Assembly: GCF_021216655.1 (NCBI RefSeq)
Contig: NZ_CP080437.1
Span: 2,790,001 to 2,854,000, forward strand
Length of the DNA stretch: 64,000 bases
Source: Clavibacter michiganensis
GTDB lineage: Bacteria; Actinomycetota; Actinomycetes; Actinomycetales; Microbacteriaceae
Direction of reading: 5' to 3'
Shown in pieces: positions 1 through 9,545 of this stretch. The notes beneath the pieces were generated by a model, which saw only the letters and a list, made by a program, of their open reading frames with translations, made no database searches and was not told where the DNA came from. The position numbers and the translations under genes are program-made. How positions within the stretch are numbered: position 1 is the stretch's first letter; each line of letters begins with the position of its first letter.

Positions 1-168
1 CCCACGCCTTCAACATTTTCGGCCGGAAAGACCCCCACTTCGGGGGAGTGCACCGCACATGGTGTTTCCGTGAAGTGCTAACTTACGGATGCAGCAATAG
101 TGCGCGCACAGGGCTCGTCCGGACATGCCAATGTCGGCAGCATTTGGATGTCTGGGAAGAAGAGTGAA
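1..168. other. Window edge, AT-richer non-coding leader
   Basis: No convincing gene is seen before the first coding region. A short C5/G5 hairpin (positions 32-36 with 42-46) could be the end of a terminator for a gene outside the window, but it has no T tract and only five pairs. The stretch from about 60 onward shares the lower GC of the following gene. The sequence GGGAAGA just before position 169 looks like a ribosome binding site. Confidence 0.4.
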
Positions 169-1584
169 ATGACAAAGAAGGACGAGCGGCGAAATAAAAA
201 GGTGCTGGCGCGTTCGCAAAATGTGGCCCGTAGGCCTACTGTCGACCCGCCTGCAGCAAGTGCAGATGAGATCTGGAGCCGAATAACTGCTCTTACGGAG
301 AGTGTAGTTACCACAACTTCTCAGACACGCGAGCCGACGATACGAAAGCGCGGATCCTCTCGAAAAAAGAATAAGCGGCGCAGGCTCGTGCTGTTGCTCG
401 ATATTCTTGGCGTAGCCGCTTGGCTCTTTGCTATCGTTAAGCTATTTTTTACGGATATTGACCGACTCATAATAAGCTATGTGGCTCCCGAATATATCTG
501 GTTATCCGATATTCGCGCGATCGTCGCGCTCTGCCTGATAGCGCTGGTTCTACTCCTCGTGAAGAGGAGGACTCTCGGCTTGGCTGTAGCTTATGTGGCC
601 GGATACCCCCTTGTCCTGCTTTTTTGGAAGCTACCAAAGTATGTTCTAAAGCAAAAGAGTGTTACTTTTGCAATTGGGCTCGCGGGATTAGTTGTAAGTG
701 CTTTTGCGCGTGTAAAGTTCGTCGTATGTGCTCTTGCAATCGCATTGCTGGCGACCTTCGTAATAACCGCGTCGAACACTAAGGGGTTGGTGCTTGCGGC
801 ATCAGCGTGTCTCGTGGCCACGCTAGTATGGTCTCTGGTGGTTACGGCCAAGGACATGCTCAACGCTTCAGTGTTTGGGGCCGCTCAGGAGCAGTTTGTC
901 GGCGCTGTATTCAGACGGAACTTCATCGAACTACTGATAAGCCCCGTTCAGCCTGATAAAGCCTCTATTCATGACTGGACGGCGGACGACGCCACAAAGT
1001 ACCGCGACGCCGCGGGTCTGACGCTGCTCGTGCACAGGTTGCTCTATGTCTGGGCATATGCTCTCGATCAGTACCGCAAGAGCGCAACTATTGTGGTCGC
1101 TAATGTCGCGACCATAGTTGTTGCTGTGGTGCAGATAGTCTACGTTTTTGCGGTAGCCAACTATGGAGTTTGGAAAGTTGCTGGAGAGCAATACCGGTTT
1201 GCGGTCGAGCCAAGCTGGCTTGTTTTCTGTTACTATTCCCTTGTTGCCATGGGGGCGGGCGAAATTGATGCACTTCTGCCCAATGGAACCTATGCATTCG
1301 CGCTCAAGGTGGGTAACGCGGTGTTGGGTATTGGGGGCGTCTTGGGGCTGATTGGGTCGATACTTTTGGGTTATCGTGCGCAGAAAACTGCCGAGGTCTC
1401 GGATCAGGCGGTTGCCATGCTGACTGAAAAAGCAGCAGAGCTAGACGCTCATTCAGAGCGGCAGTATCACGAGGGTCTACATGGGCTTGAAACGCGCCTC
1501 GAGGAAGCGGGCTGGGGCATGAAGTGGCTTAATAAGTGGCTCCTCGAAGCTGTGCCGAGCGGGTGGAAGTCAAAGCGTCCGTAA
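169..1584 (+). CDS. Multi-spanning membrane protein with K+-channel-like pore region
   Basis: Predicted 471-residue membrane protein of unknown function. The N-terminus (about 75 residues) is hydrophilic and very basic. It is followed by roughly six hydrophobic segments, then a transmembrane helix, a re-entrant-looking segment and a last helix, ending in a charged helical tail. The helix-loop-helix near residues 320-400 resembles the pore module of two-TM ion channels (YYSLVAMGAGEI, then DALLP and a Gly-rich helix). However, the potassium filter TVGYGD is replaced by AMGAGEI (residues 360-366). I chose ATG 169 because GGGAAGA lies 8 nt upstream; ATG 100 and 148 are in-frame alternatives. Base composition is far lower in GC than the neighbours (about 35% in 421-480 by eye), which suggests horizontal acquisition. 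Channel homology is inferred from pattern only. Confidence 0.6.
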   Translation: MTKKDERRNKKVLARSQNVARRPTVDPPAASADEIWSRITALTESVVTTTSQTREPTIRKRGSSRKKNKRRRLVLLLDILGVAAWLFAIVKLFFTDIDRLIISYVAPEYIWLSDIRAIVALCLIALVLLLVKRRTLGLAVAYVAGYPLVLLFWKLPKYVLKQKSVTFAIGLAGLVVSAFARVKFVVCALAIALLATFVITASNTKGLVLAASACLVATLVWSLVVTAKDMLNASVFGAAQEQFVGAVFRRNFIELLISPVQPDKASIHDWTADDATKYRDAAGLTLLVHRLLYVWAYALDQYRKSATIVVANVATIVVAVVQIVYVFAVANYGVWKVAGEQYRFAVEPSWLVFCYYSLVAMGAGEIDALLPNGTYAFALKVGNAVLGIGGVLGLIGSILLGYRAQKTAEVSDQAVAMLTEKAAELDAHSERQYHEGLHGLETRLEEAGWGMKWLNKWLLEAVPSGWKSKRP

Positions 1585-1781
1585 GCTCTTGGGCCTTGGT
1601 GGCATCTGACGTTCAGGCGCGCTGTCCTATGCGACTGCCTGGAGGTTCCCTCGGGTGATAATTGATGCCACGGCGGAGGCGCGCCGGTTAACGAAGCTGG
1701 CACCCGGCACGCCCCTGCGAGCCCCCTGACCGGATCGCCCGACCCTGGGACACCCGCCGGGGCTCCGCCGTAGGCTGATGC
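1585..1781. promoter_or_regulatory. Intergenic region with leaderless promoter of phosphoketolase
   Basis: This 197-bp gap marks the change from AT-richer to ordinary high-GC sequence, at about 1640-1680. A TAGGCT -10 box at 1771-1776 ends 5 nt before the ATG at 1782. This is the leaderless arrangement seen repeatedly in the window. No other gene or strong hairpin is visible. Confidence 0.5.
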
Positions 1782-4220
1782 ATGGCCTCCGACCCCGCAC
1801 CCCGAGACCCCGCCGCGCCCCTCTACCTCGACGTCGTGGACGGCTGGTGGCGCGCCGCCAACTACCTCTCCGTCGGCCAGATCTACCTGCTCGACGACCC
1901 GCTGCTCGAACGGCCGCTCACGCGCGACGACATCAAGCCGCGCCTCCTCGGGCACTGGGGCACGACCCCGCTGCTCAACTTCGTCTACGCGCACCTCAAC
2001 CGGGCGATCATCGAGCGCGACCTCGACATGATCTACATCGCCGGCCCCGGTCACGGCGGCCCGGGCATGGTCGCGAACGCGTACCTCGACGGCACGTACT
2101 CGGAGCTGTTCTCGGCGGCGACGCCGGATCGCGCGGGCATGCGCCACCTGTTCCGCCAGTTCTCGTTCCCCGGCGGGGTGCCGTCGCACGCGGCGCCGGA
2201 GACGCCCGGATCCATCAACGAGGGCGGCGAGCTCGGCTACTCGCTCGTGCACGCCTTCGGCGCCGCGCTCGACAACCCCGACCTCGTGGTCGCGTGCGTG
2301 ATCGGCGACGGCGAGGCGGAGACCGCGACGCTCGCCTCCAGCTGGCACCTCGACAAGTTCCTCGACCCGGAGACCGACGGCGCGGTGCTGCCGATCCTCA
2401 ACCTCAACGGCTGGAAGATCGCGAACCCCACGATCCTCGCGCGCATCCCCGAGGAGGAGCTGCTCGCGCTCTTCACCGGTTACGGCTACTCCCCGCGGAT
2501 CGTCTCGGGCGGCTTCGACGGCGAGGACCACGCCGCGGTGCACGAGCGGTTCGCGCTCGCGCTGGGCGAGGCGCTCGACGACATCAGCCGGATCCAGCTC
2601 GCGGCCCGCACGGGCGGCAGCGAGGAGCGACCGGCCTGGCCGATGCTGATCCTCCGCACGCCCAAGGGCTGGACCGGCCCGAAGGAGGTCGACGGCAAGC
2701 AGGTCGAGGGCACGTGGCGTGCGCACCAGGTGCCGCTGTCCGGCGTCCGCGACGACCCGGACCACCTCCGCCAGCTCCAGGAGTGGCTGGAGAGCTACCG
2801 CCCGCACGAGCTGTTCGACCGCGACGGGCGCCTGACCCCCGCGCTCCAGCCGAACCGTCCCGAGGGCGACCGGCGGATGAGCGCGAACCCGCACGCGAAC
2901 GGCGGCCTGCTCCGTCGCGACCTCCGCCTCCCGCCGCTCGAGGTCAACGCGATCGACCTCAGCGACGGCCGCGGCGTCATCGCCGAGCCGACCCGCGTGC
3001 TCGGCGGCTGGCTGCGCGACGTGATCGCCCGCAATCCGCTCGACTTCCGGATCTTCGGCCCCGACGAGACCGCCAGCAACCGGCTCGACGACGTGTACGA
3101 GGTCACGGCGAAGGCCTGGCAGGGCGAGGTGCTGCCGGTCGACGAGCACCTGGCGCACGAGGGCCGGGTCATCGAGATCCTCAACGAGAACATCACGCAG
3201 GGGCTGCTCGAGGCCTACCTGCTCACCGGCAGGCACGGGCTCTTCACCTCCTACGAGGCGTTCATCCACGTGGTCGACTCGATGTTCAACCAGTACGCGA
3301 AGTGGCTCGAGTCGAGCTCGAAGGTGGAGTGGCGGCGGCCGGTCGCGTCGTTCACGTACCTGCTCTCCTCGCACGTCTGGCGGCAGGACCACAACGGCTT
3401 CTCGCACCAGGACCCCGGCTTCCTCGACCACGTCGTGAACAAGCGGGCCGAGATCGTGCGCGTGTACCTGCCGTTCGACGCGAACTCGCTGCTCGTGACG
3501 ATGGACCGCTGCCTCCGCGGCACCGACCTGATCAACGTGGTCATCGCCGGCAAGCAGCCGACCGCGAGCCTGCTGTCGCTCGAGGAGGCCAGAGCCCACG
3601 GGGCGCGCGGCGTGGGCGTGTGGGAGTGGGCGGGCACCGAGGTGCCCGGGCTCGAGCCCGACGTCGTGGTCGCGTGCGCGGGCGACATCCCGACGGTGGA
3701 GGCGATGGCGGCGGTGCAGATCCTCAAGCGGGAGATCCCGCAGCTGCGCGTGCGGTTCGTCAACGTGGTCGACCTGATGCGTCTGCAGGACTCCACCCAG
3801 CACCCGCACGGCCTCGACGACGGATCCTTCGACGCCCTGTTCACGCGCGACAAGCCCGTCGTCTTCGCGTTCCACGGCTACCCGTCGCTCATCCACCGCC
3901 TCACGTACAAGCGGCACAACCACGAGAACATGCACGTGCGCGGCTTCGTGGAGCAGGGCGGCACGACCACGCCGTTCGACATGCTGATGCTCAACGACCT
4001 CGACCGGTTCCGGCTCGTGATGGACGTGATCCGCCGCGTGCCGCACCTCGAGACGACCTACGCGGGCCTCTCGCAGCGCATGGACGACGAGCGCATCGCG
4101 CACCGCGTGTTCACGCGCGAGCACGGCGAGGACATGGCCGACGTGTCGGGCGCGGAGGGGCTGCCGTTCGCGGATCCGACGCGGCAGACGGCGATCGACA
4201 CCGGCGACGACAACGCCTGA
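1782..4220 (+). CDS. xfp: Xylulose-5-phosphate/fructose-6-phosphate phosphoketolase
   Basis: Full-length (812 residues) thiamine-diphosphate enzyme of the cytosolic phosphoketolase pathway. It splits xylulose-5-P (and usually fructose-6-P) with phosphate to acetyl-phosphate plus glyceraldehyde-3-P or erythrose-4-P. The N-terminal domain carries [11 protein letters not shown] (about residues 85-95). The ThDP/Mg motif GDGEAET begins near residue 175, followed by [12 protein letters not shown]. The central and C-terminal domains follow in normal order (about 390-590 and 590-800), including the family segments LLTGRHGLF and [21 protein letters not shown] box 5 nt before the ATG suggests a leaderless transcript. 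It is monocistronic and ends in a perfect hairpin at 4239-4264. Confidence 0.96.
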   Translation: MASDPAPRDPAAPLYLDVVDGWWRAANYLSVGQIYLLDDPLLERPLTRDDIKPRLLGHWGTTPLLNFVYAHLNRAIIERDLDMIYIAGPGHGGPGMVANAYLDGTYSELFSAATPDRAGMRHLFRQFSFPGGVPSHAAPETPGSINEGGELGYSLVHAFGAALDNPDLVVACVIGDGEAETATLASSWHLDKFLDPETDGAVLPILNLNGWKIANPTILARIPEEELLALFTGYGYSPRIVSGGFDGEDHAAVHERFALALGEALDDISRIQLAARTGGSEERPAWPMLILRTPKGWTGPKEVDGKQVEGTWRAHQVPLSGVRDDPDHLRQLQEWLESYRPHELFDRDGRLTPALQPNRPEGDRRMSANPHANGGLLRRDLRLPPLEVNAIDLSDGRGVIAEPTRVLGGWLRDVIARNPLDFRIFGPDETASNRLDDVYEVTAKAWQGEVLPVDEHLAHEGRVIEILNENITQGLLEAYLLTGRHGLFTSYEAFIHVVDSMFNQYAKWLESSSKVEWRRPVASFTYLLSSHVWRQDHNGFSHQDPGFLDHVVNKRAEIVRVYLPFDANSLLVTMDRCLRGTDLINVVIAGKQPTASLLSLEEARAHGARGVGVWEWAGTEVPGLEPDVVVACAGDIPTVEAMAAVQILKREIPQLRVRFVNVVDLMRLQDSTQHPHGLDDGSFDALFTRDKPVVFAFHGYPSLIHRLTYKRHNHENMHVRGFVEQGGTTTPFDMLMLNDLDRFRLVMDVIRRVPHLETTYAGLSQRMDDERIAHRVFTREHGEDMADVSGAEGLPFADPTRQTAIDTGDDNA

Positions 4221-4238
4221 GCCGCGGCGCGCGGCGGC

Positions 4239-4264
4239 CGCCCGACGTCAGCCGACGTCGGGCG
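4239..4264. terminator. Perfect hairpin between convergent genes
   Basis: An 11-bp perfect inverted repeat (CGCCCGACGTC, loop AGCC, GACGTCGGGCG) lies between the ends of the phosphoketolase gene and the convergent secreted-protein gene. It has no T tract. The position suggests a bidirectional terminator. Confidence 0.7.
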
Positions 4265-4270
4265 ACCGCA

Positions 4271-5020
4271 TCACGGGGCCGGCGCGAGCGTCGCGTCGAC
4301 TCCCGTGACCACCTGGCCCCAGCGGGAGACGGCGATGCGCGTGGCGAGCGCGCGCTGCGTGCGGTCGCCTGACCACTCGGGGAGGTAGGCGCGCGGATCC
4401 GACGACGGCGTGCCGAAGCGCACCACGTAGAAGCCGGGCTCCAGGTTGCCGAGCGCGTAGCGGCCGGACGCGTCCGTGAAGCCGGACGCCTCCAGGCGCC
4501 CGTCGCCGGTCGCGCGCAGGACGTCGACGGGAGCGGCCGCGGCGGGCGCGCCGCCCGGGAGCGTGACCGTGCCGCCGATGCCCGCGGGGGTGCGGATCAC
4601 GATGTCGACGCGGGTCTCGCGGCCGGCGGGCGCGGTGAAGAAGCGCGCGTCCCGCCACTCGTTGACCTGGCCGAGGTACTGGGACGCGGGCGTGCCGCCG
4701 AGCGCGACCCAGGCGCGCAGCGTGTACCGCGTGGCGCGCATCCCCTCGAAGCGGAACGCGCCGTCGACGATGTCGACGCTGTCGCCGAACGGGATGTCGG
4801 ACAGCTCGAGGGAGACCTCGCCCGTGCGGACGAGGTTCCGGGGATCCACGCGGTCGAGGTAGACGCGGCCGACGACGGTGGCGGTGGTGGCGCTGTCGGT
4901 CGCGCCAGCCGTGGGCGGGACGGGATCCGCGGACGCGGGGGAGGCGGGGCCGGCCTGAGCGGCGGTGATCAGGGCCAGGGCGATGAGGCCGACGAGACCG
5001 CGTCGGCGGACGGATGGCAT
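4271..5020 (-). CDS. Secreted prealbumin-like repeat protein, smallest of four paralogs
   Basis: 249-residue exported protein with a Sec-type signal peptide (RRRGLVGLIALALITAAQAG, then an Ala-Ser-Ala cleavage region near residue 32). The mature part holds two beta-sandwich segments of the carboxypeptidase-regulatory-like type. It shares the family blocks VVGRVYLDRVDPRNLV and the terminal WGQVVTGVDATL with the three upstream paralogs. Unlike them it has no Ig-like repeats and lacks their C-terminal extension. No enzyme motif, LPxTG-like anchor or transmembrane tail is present, so it is probably released or wall-associated. It is the last gene of a same-strand array of four. Its role is unknown; surface or matrix adhesion is only a guess. 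Confidence 0.8.
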   Translation of the reverse strand: MPSVRRRGLVGLIALALITAAQAGPASPASADPVPPTAGATDSATTATVVGRVYLDRVDPRNLVRTGEVSLELSDIPFGDSVDIVDGAFRFEGMRATRYTLRAWVALGGTPASQYLGQVNEWRDARFFTAPAGRETRVDIVIRTPAGIGGTVTLPGGAPAAAAPVDVLRATGDGRLEASGFTDASGRYALGNLEPGFYVVRFGTPSSDPRAYLPEWSGDRTQRALATRIAVSRWGQVVTGVDATLAPAP

Positions 5021-5111
5021 GGGCGCTCCGATGCTCGGACCGGCGGGATGCCGGTCGGGAGACCGGTCTACTCCGCCGCCGCCCCGAGGTCACGACCCCC
5101 GATGGGGGCGG

Positions 5112-6938
5112 TCAGCGCGCGGTCGGCGCGGCGCGGGATTGCCGGGCGGTCGGATCCGGCGCGAGCTGCACGTAGATCGCCGGCAGCTGGGTGTCGAGCG
5201 TCGCCGTGTAGCGGGTCGCGGTGGCGAGGGTGCCGGTGCCTCCGGCCCATCGCGGGAGCTGCCGCGGGGTCTCGCCGGCCGCGGCGACGTAGACGACGTA
5301 CTCGCCGGGCGTGATCCCGTTCAGGCTGAAGCGGCCGTACTGGTCGACGAACGCGACGAGGCCGGTGGTCGGGGCCGCTCCCTCCACGGCCGCGGCCACG
5401 GGGACGAAGCGCACGGACGCCGCGGGGGTGCCCACCCCGTCGGACCGGTAGATCTGGCCCTTCGCGCTCGCGCCGCGGTTGAGCTCCACGTCGATCCCGG
5501 TGACCGGCGTGCCCCACTGCGCGACCGTCACCGGCGTCGCGCTCTCCCTGTCGTAGGCGTCCGAGTACCACTCGCCGATGATGCCGCGGGAGTCGCCGAC
5601 GGGCGTACCGACCTTGATCAGGTAGTCGCCGGGCTCCGCGCTCGAGAGGGTGTACCCGCCCTGCGCGTCCGTCGTCGTGGAGTCGAGGAGCTGGCCGTAG
5701 TACGTGCGGTAGGCGGCGACCGAGAGGCCCTTCGCGGGGACCCCGCCCGTCGTCGTGACCGTGCCCTGGATGGTGGCGTACCGCTTGAGGACCACATCCA
5801 CGCGGACGGTCCCGTCGGCCTGCACCGCGAACGTCTGCGCCCGCTTCACGTCGTTCGTCTGCCCGTAGTACTGGTAGAGGTACTTCCCGCCGACGGTGAA
5901 GAAGGCGTGCAGCCGGTACTCGCCCGGGCGCACGCCCGAGAAGGCGAACGCGCCACCGACGACGCCGGAGACGAGGCCGTCGCTGAACTCGTAGGGCGCC
6001 GGCTCGAGGTAGATCTCGCCGGAGGACACGAGGTTGGCCGGATCCACGGAGTCGAGGTAGATGTTCCCGACCACCTTCCCGGTCGACGGCTGCTCGGGGA
6101 GGTCGACGCCCGCGGCCGCGACCGGCGGCGTCGCCGCGCTGGTGCGGGTGGTGGGCGTGATCCCGGGTGCCGTGCCGGTGACCGTCGCGGTGATCCGCTT
6201 CCCGGCGTCCGCGTCGACGGGCGTGTAGGAGATGGACGTCGCGCCCGCGACGGCCACGCCGTCCACCTGCCAGGCGTAGGCGAAGGAGGTCGGGCGCGGG
6301 GCCCACACGCCCGAGACGGCGCGCAGCGGGCGGCCGACCTGCACGTCGCCCGTGATCACCGGGTCGGCGGCCTCGGTGAAGGGGACCGTGGCTACGGGAG
6401 GCGTGGGGTCGGGGGTCGGCGTCGGATCCGGGGTCGGGGTCGGGGTGGGAGCGGGCGTCGGGTCCGGCGTCGGGGCCGTGGGCGTGGGCGTCGGGGCGGG
6501 CGGCGTCGGCGTCGTGGCGGCGGGCGCGACGGCGGCGGTCGACCCGCTCGATCGCGCGAGGGACGCGTACCCGCCCCGGCGCGCGGTGACCGTGAGGTCG
6601 ATGCGCGCGCCTGCGTCGGCGGCGGTCAGCTTCAGCGTGGATCCGGTCGCGCCCGCGATGGCCACGCCGTCGCGCCACCAGCGGTAGCCGAAGGTCGTCG
6701 GCTTCGGCGCCCAGTCGCCGGTGACGGCGGTGAGCGTGGAGCCGACGCGCGGGGTACCGGTGATGGTCGGCTTGGGCGACGCGGTGAAGGCGGGCGTGGC
6801 GCGGGTCGCGCTCGCGGTGGTGCTTGCGCTGGTCCGCGCGTCGGCCGCGGTGGCGGATCCCGCGATGCCGGCCTGCGCGGACAGGACGAGCGAGAGCGAC
6901 AGCAGCCCGATCAGGGCGCGTCGACGTGGTGCGTGCAT
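5112..6938 (-). CDS. Secreted Ig-like/prealbumin-like repeat protein (2 Ig repeats)
   Basis: 608-residue exported protein, second of the four-paralog array. It has a signal peptide (RRRALIGLLSLSLVLSAQAG), one Ig-like repeat at about 52-138 and a long Pro-Thr linker at about 145-190. A second Ig-like repeat follows (about 190-275). The C-terminal 320 residues contain carboxypeptidase-regulatory-like domains with the family blocks NIYLDSVDPANLV and EWYSDAYDRESATPV. I chose ATG 6938, which gives a clean signal peptide; the open frame extends upstream to 6980 but that adds an Arg-rich stretch. GGGGG lies just upstream as a possible ribosome site. No catalytic motif is seen. Function is unknown; the extracellular location is well supported. 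Confidence 0.85.
   Translation of the reverse strand: MHAPRRRALIGLLSLSLVLSAQAGIAGSATAADARTSASTTASATRATPAFTASPKPTITGTPRVGSTLTAVTGDWAPKPTTFGYRWWRDGVAIAGATGSTLKLTAADAGARIDLTVTARRGGYASLARSSGSTAAVAPAATTPTPPAPTPTPTAPTPDPTPAPTPTPTPDPTPTPDPTPPVATVPFTEAADPVITGDVQVGRPLRAVSGVWAPRPTSFAYAWQVDGVAVAGATSISYTPVDADAGKRITATVTGTAPGITPTTRTSAATPPVAAAGVDLPEQPSTGKVVGNIYLDSVDPANLVSSGEIYLEPAPYEFSDGLVSGVVGGAFAFSGVRPGEYRLHAFFTVGGKYLYQYYGQTNDVKRAQTFAVQADGTVRVDVVLKRYATIQGTVTTTGGVPAKGLSVAAYRTYYGQLLDSTTTDAQGGYTLSSAEPGDYLIKVGTPVGDSRGIIGEWYSDAYDRESATPVTVAQWGTPVTGIDVELNRGASAKGQIYRSDGVGTPAASVRFVPVAAAVEGAAPTTGLVAFVDQYGRFSLNGITPGEYVVYVAAAGETPRQLPRWAGGTGTLATATRYTATLDTQLPAIYVQLAPDPTARQSRAAPTAR
6405..6510 (-). repeat. Low-complexity Pro-Thr linker coding repeat
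   Basis: An imperfect GGGTCGGXGT-type run encodes a PT/PD-rich linker (units PTPT, PDPT) between the two Ig-like repeats of the 608-residue secreted protein. It is typical of an extended cell-wall-spanning linker and may vary in length between strains by slippage. It is not seen in the other three paralogs. Confidence 0.75.
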
Positions 6939-7052
6939 GGATCCCCCGGTCCGGCGCCGCCGACCGCGGTGCCGCTGCATGCCTACCGCGCGGCGGGCTC
7001 CGCTGTCGACGTGTCGCGCGGAACGGGGGCGCGGCGGACTGACGACGACGAC

Positions 7053-7088
7053 GACGCCGCCACGACCCGGTGCGGTCGTGGCGGCGTC
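7053..7088. terminator. 15-bp perfect hairpin downstream of the 755-residue gene
   Basis: A perfect 15-bp inverted repeat (arms 7053-7067 and 7074-7088, loop CGGTGC) lies 19 nt beyond the stop codon of the gene at 7108-9375. It carries no clear T tract. It most likely ends that transcript and separates it from the next paralog. Confidence 0.75.
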
Positions 7089-7107
7089 AGCGGCCGTGCG
7101 GTCCCGG

Positions 7108-9375
7108 TCAGCGGACCTGCAGCGCGCCCGTCGCCGCGACCGCCGGGGCCGAGCGGATCGCGAGGGACACGTCCTTCCCGGCGGGCACGACCAGCTCCGA
7201 GCGGTCGGCGCCGGTCCCGCCGTCCCACCACCGGGACGACGGCACGTAGTCGCGGAAGTACGTCACCTGCACGCGGTAGGTGCCGGCGGGCACCGAGTCG
7301 AGGAACGCGTCGCTTCCCGGGAAGACGAACGTGGTCCTCTTCGCGGTGCCGCCCTGGAACAGGGTGACCTGGGCGTGGCCGGCCCAGCCGGCTGCCGGCG
7401 AGCCCGAGATCGTGGCGGTCACAGAGGAGCTGACCACGAGGCGCGTGTCCACGGCCGGGAGGTCGGCGCCGCGTGTCGCGGTGTAGACCGTCGCCGAGGC
7501 GAGCGATCCGCTGCCGCCCAGCCACTGGGACGCGTACGAGGGAGCCTCGGAGCGGTCGGCCGTGACGAACACGTAGTACCGGCCGGGCAGGATCCCGGTG
7601 ACGCGGAACCGGCCCACCGCATCGGTCCCCGCGGCGCGGCTCGCCGTCCGAGGGTCGGCGCCGAGCAGGGCCGTCGCCTCGGGGACGACGTACACGCCGG
7701 CGCCCGCGTACGGCGTCCCGTCCGGTCCGCGGACCAGCCCTGAGAGCCGGGTCCCGGCGTCCAGCGTCGGGTCGACGCCCGTCACGGCCTGGCCCCAGCC
7801 GACCGTGAAGCGCGTGGCCGCGTTGCGGTCGTCTGTGTCGCTGTACCACTCGCCGATGACGCCGTCCGGGTTCGTGAACGGGGCGGTGAAGTGCCCCTCG
7901 TACTGGCCGGGGGTCAGCCCGTCGGCGAGGAAGCGACCGGCCGCATCCGTGGTCGCGCTGGAGACCTGGCCACCGCGCACCCGGAAGACCTCGACCTGGG
8001 ATCCGACCGCAGGGCTGCCGTCGGACAGCGTCGCGGTGCCGCTGATGGTCGCGTAGCGCTTGAGCACGACGTCGAGCCGCACGGTGCCGTCGGCCTGCAC
8101 GGTGAAGGTGCGGCCGTCCGTGACGCCGTCCGCCTCGCCGTAGTACTGACGCAGCTCCCGCCCGCCCACGGTCACGCTCGCGAACAGCCGGTAGTCACCC
8201 GGCAGGAGTCCCTCGGCGCGGAAGGCGCCGTCGACGATGGGCGCCGACGTGGCCTGGGCTGCGCCGGCGCGGAAGGGGATGACCTCGCCGGACGAGATCA
8301 GGTTGCCGGGGGCGACGGAGTCGAGGTAGACGCGGCCGACGATCGTGCCGGTCGCCGGTACGGGAGGCGGGGTGGTGGCGGCGACGACCGCGGCCGTGCG
8401 GGCGCTCGTCCGGGCGGCGGGGTTGTAGCCGACCGCGCTGCCGGTGACCGTGACGGTGATGCGCTTGCCGATGTCCGCGGCGACGGGCGTGTAGTACTCG
8501 CCCGTGGCGTTGGAGATCGCCTCGTCGTCGGCGAACCAGCGGAACTCGAAGGTCGGGTCGGGGCTCCAGGCGTTCGGCACGGCGCGCAGCGCGGAGCCGA
8601 CGACGGCCGATCCGGTGATGGTGGGCACGGCCGTGGTGAGAGTGCCGCGGCCGACGGTGGCCGGCGTCGGAGCGCTCATGCGCACGGTGGTCGCGTAGCC
8701 GTCGCGGTACCCCGCGACCGACACCGACAGGGCGCGACCGAGGTCGGAGTAGGTCGGCGTGTATGTGGATGCGGTGGCGCCGAAGATCGGCTTGTCACCG
8801 ACGAACCACTGGTAGGCGAAGCGCGGCGACGGGGTCCAGGTCCCGGGGACCGCGGTCAGCGGGCTGCCGATGGCCGCGGTGCCGGTGATGGTCGGCGCGG
8901 GCGCCGCGGTGAACGGCAGCGCGGCGGGGGCGGCCGTGACGGCCGCGGTCGGGCCGCTCGAGCGGGCCAGGGACGTGTAGCCGCTCTTCGCGGCGGTGAC
9001 CGTGACGGTGATCCTCTTCCCCTGGTCGGCGGCGACCGGTACGTAGCGGGCGTCGGTCGCGCCCGAGATCGCGACCCCGTCGCGCCACCAGCGGTAGGAG
9101 AACGAGTCGGGCGCCGGGGTCCACGTGCCCGTGACCGCGGTGAGCGGCGAGCTGACCTGCGCGGTGCCGGTGATCGTGGGTCGAGGCGACGCGGTGAACG
9201 CGGCGGCGGCCTGCACGGCGGCGGGGGCAGACCCCCGTGAGGCATCGGGGGCGGCGGATGCGGCGGGCGTGGGCGCTTCGGCGGCGGATGCGCCGGAGGC
9301 GATCCCCACCTGCGCGGAGGCGACGAGCGCCAACGAGAGGAGGCCGACGACGGCCCGACGACGTGCAGATGACAT
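7108..9375 (-). CDS. Secreted Ig-like/prealbumin-like repeat protein (3 Ig repeats)
   Basis: 755-residue exported protein, third of the array. The signal peptide is nearly the same as its neighbour's (RRRAVVGLLSLALVASAQVG). Three Ig-like repeats of about 90 residues occupy roughly residues 61-335. Each shows the pattern PTITGxxxVGxxLxAVxxxWxPxP, YxWFxxxxxIxxAT and ADxGKxITVTV. The C-terminal half has regulatory-like beta domains with VGRVYLDSVAPGNLI and EWYSDTDDRNAATRF. A final domain carries WWDGGTGADRSELVVPAGK, which is shared with the 934-residue paralog and absent from the other two. A 14-nt motif 71 nt upstream of the start is shared with that paralog. It is flanked by hairpins and so probably transcribed alone. 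Function is unknown. Confidence 0.85.
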   Translation of the reverse strand: MSSARRRAVVGLLSLALVASAQVGIASGASAAEAPTPAASAAPDASRGSAPAAVQAAAAFTASPRPTITGTAQVSSPLTAVTGTWTPAPDSFSYRWWRDGVAISGATDARYVPVAADQGKRITVTVTAAKSGYTSLARSSGPTAAVTAAPAALPFTAAPAPTITGTAAIGSPLTAVPGTWTPSPRFAYQWFVGDKPIFGATASTYTPTYSDLGRALSVSVAGYRDGYATTVRMSAPTPATVGRGTLTTAVPTITGSAVVGSALRAVPNAWSPDPTFEFRWFADDEAISNATGEYYTPVAADIGKRITVTVTGSAVGYNPAARTSARTAAVVAATTPPPVPATGTIVGRVYLDSVAPGNLISSGEVIPFRAGAAQATSAPIVDGAFRAEGLLPGDYRLFASVTVGGRELRQYYGEADGVTDGRTFTVQADGTVRLDVVLKRYATISGTATLSDGSPAVGSQVEVFRVRGGQVSSATTDAAGRFLADGLTPGQYEGHFTAPFTNPDGVIGEWYSDTDDRNAATRFTVGWGQAVTGVDPTLDAGTRLSGLVRGPDGTPYAGAGVYVVPEATALLGADPRTASRAAGTDAVGRFRVTGILPGRYYVFVTADRSEAPSYASQWLGGSGSLASATVYTATRGADLPAVDTRLVVSSSVTATISGSPAAGWAGHAQVTLFQGGTAKRTTFVFPGSDAFLDSVPAGTYRVQVTYFRDYVPSSRWWDGGTGADRSELVVPAGKDVSLAIRSAPAVAATGALQVR

Positions 9376-9445
9376 GACGCTCCTGGATCCCGACCGCGTC
9401 CGTGCGGCCTGCCCCAGTCCTATCGCGCGCTCGCCCTCCGGCGCC

Positions 9446-9459
9446 GTACCCAGTTCGGG
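9446..9459 (-). promoter_or_regulatory. Shared upstream motif CCCGAACTGGGTAC (copy 1)
   Basis: This 14-nt sequence, read on the minus strand, is identical to one at 12487-12500. Both lie 71-76 nt before the start codon of an Ig-repeat secreted gene. Each is followed after about 21-22 nt by a TA-containing -10-like box (GATAGGAC here, GGTAAGCA in the other). It may be a common activator site or part of a promoter. Confidence 0.45.
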
Positions 9460-9545
9460 TCGGGTCGGGGCAGCGGCCGCCGGTGTCGGTGCGGGCGGCG
9501 CGCGCGTCGGACGCGCTGCCGGTCACCCGGACCGGTCCGCGTGAC

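Noticed and set aside
29..49. C5/G5 hairpin at the window start as a terminator
   Set aside because: Only five pairs and no T tract; too weak to call without the upstream gene.
1467..4124. Long minus-strand open frame (885 codons) opposite phosphoketolase
   Set aside because: It is the antisense shadow of a strongly conserved gene; the translation is Arg/His/Val/Glu-rich without any fold or motif, as expected of high-GC codon-position bias.
6405..6510. Short tandem G/T-rich repeat resembling a CRISPR or VNTR array
   Set aside because: Units are irregular, have no spacers and are in frame within a gene, encoding a Pro-Thr linker.
4965..7367. Plus-strand open frame of 800 codons across the secreted-protein genes
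   Set aside because: The translation is Arg/Gly low complexity and crosses gene boundaries and a terminator hairpin; the opposite strand has signal peptides and conserved repeats.
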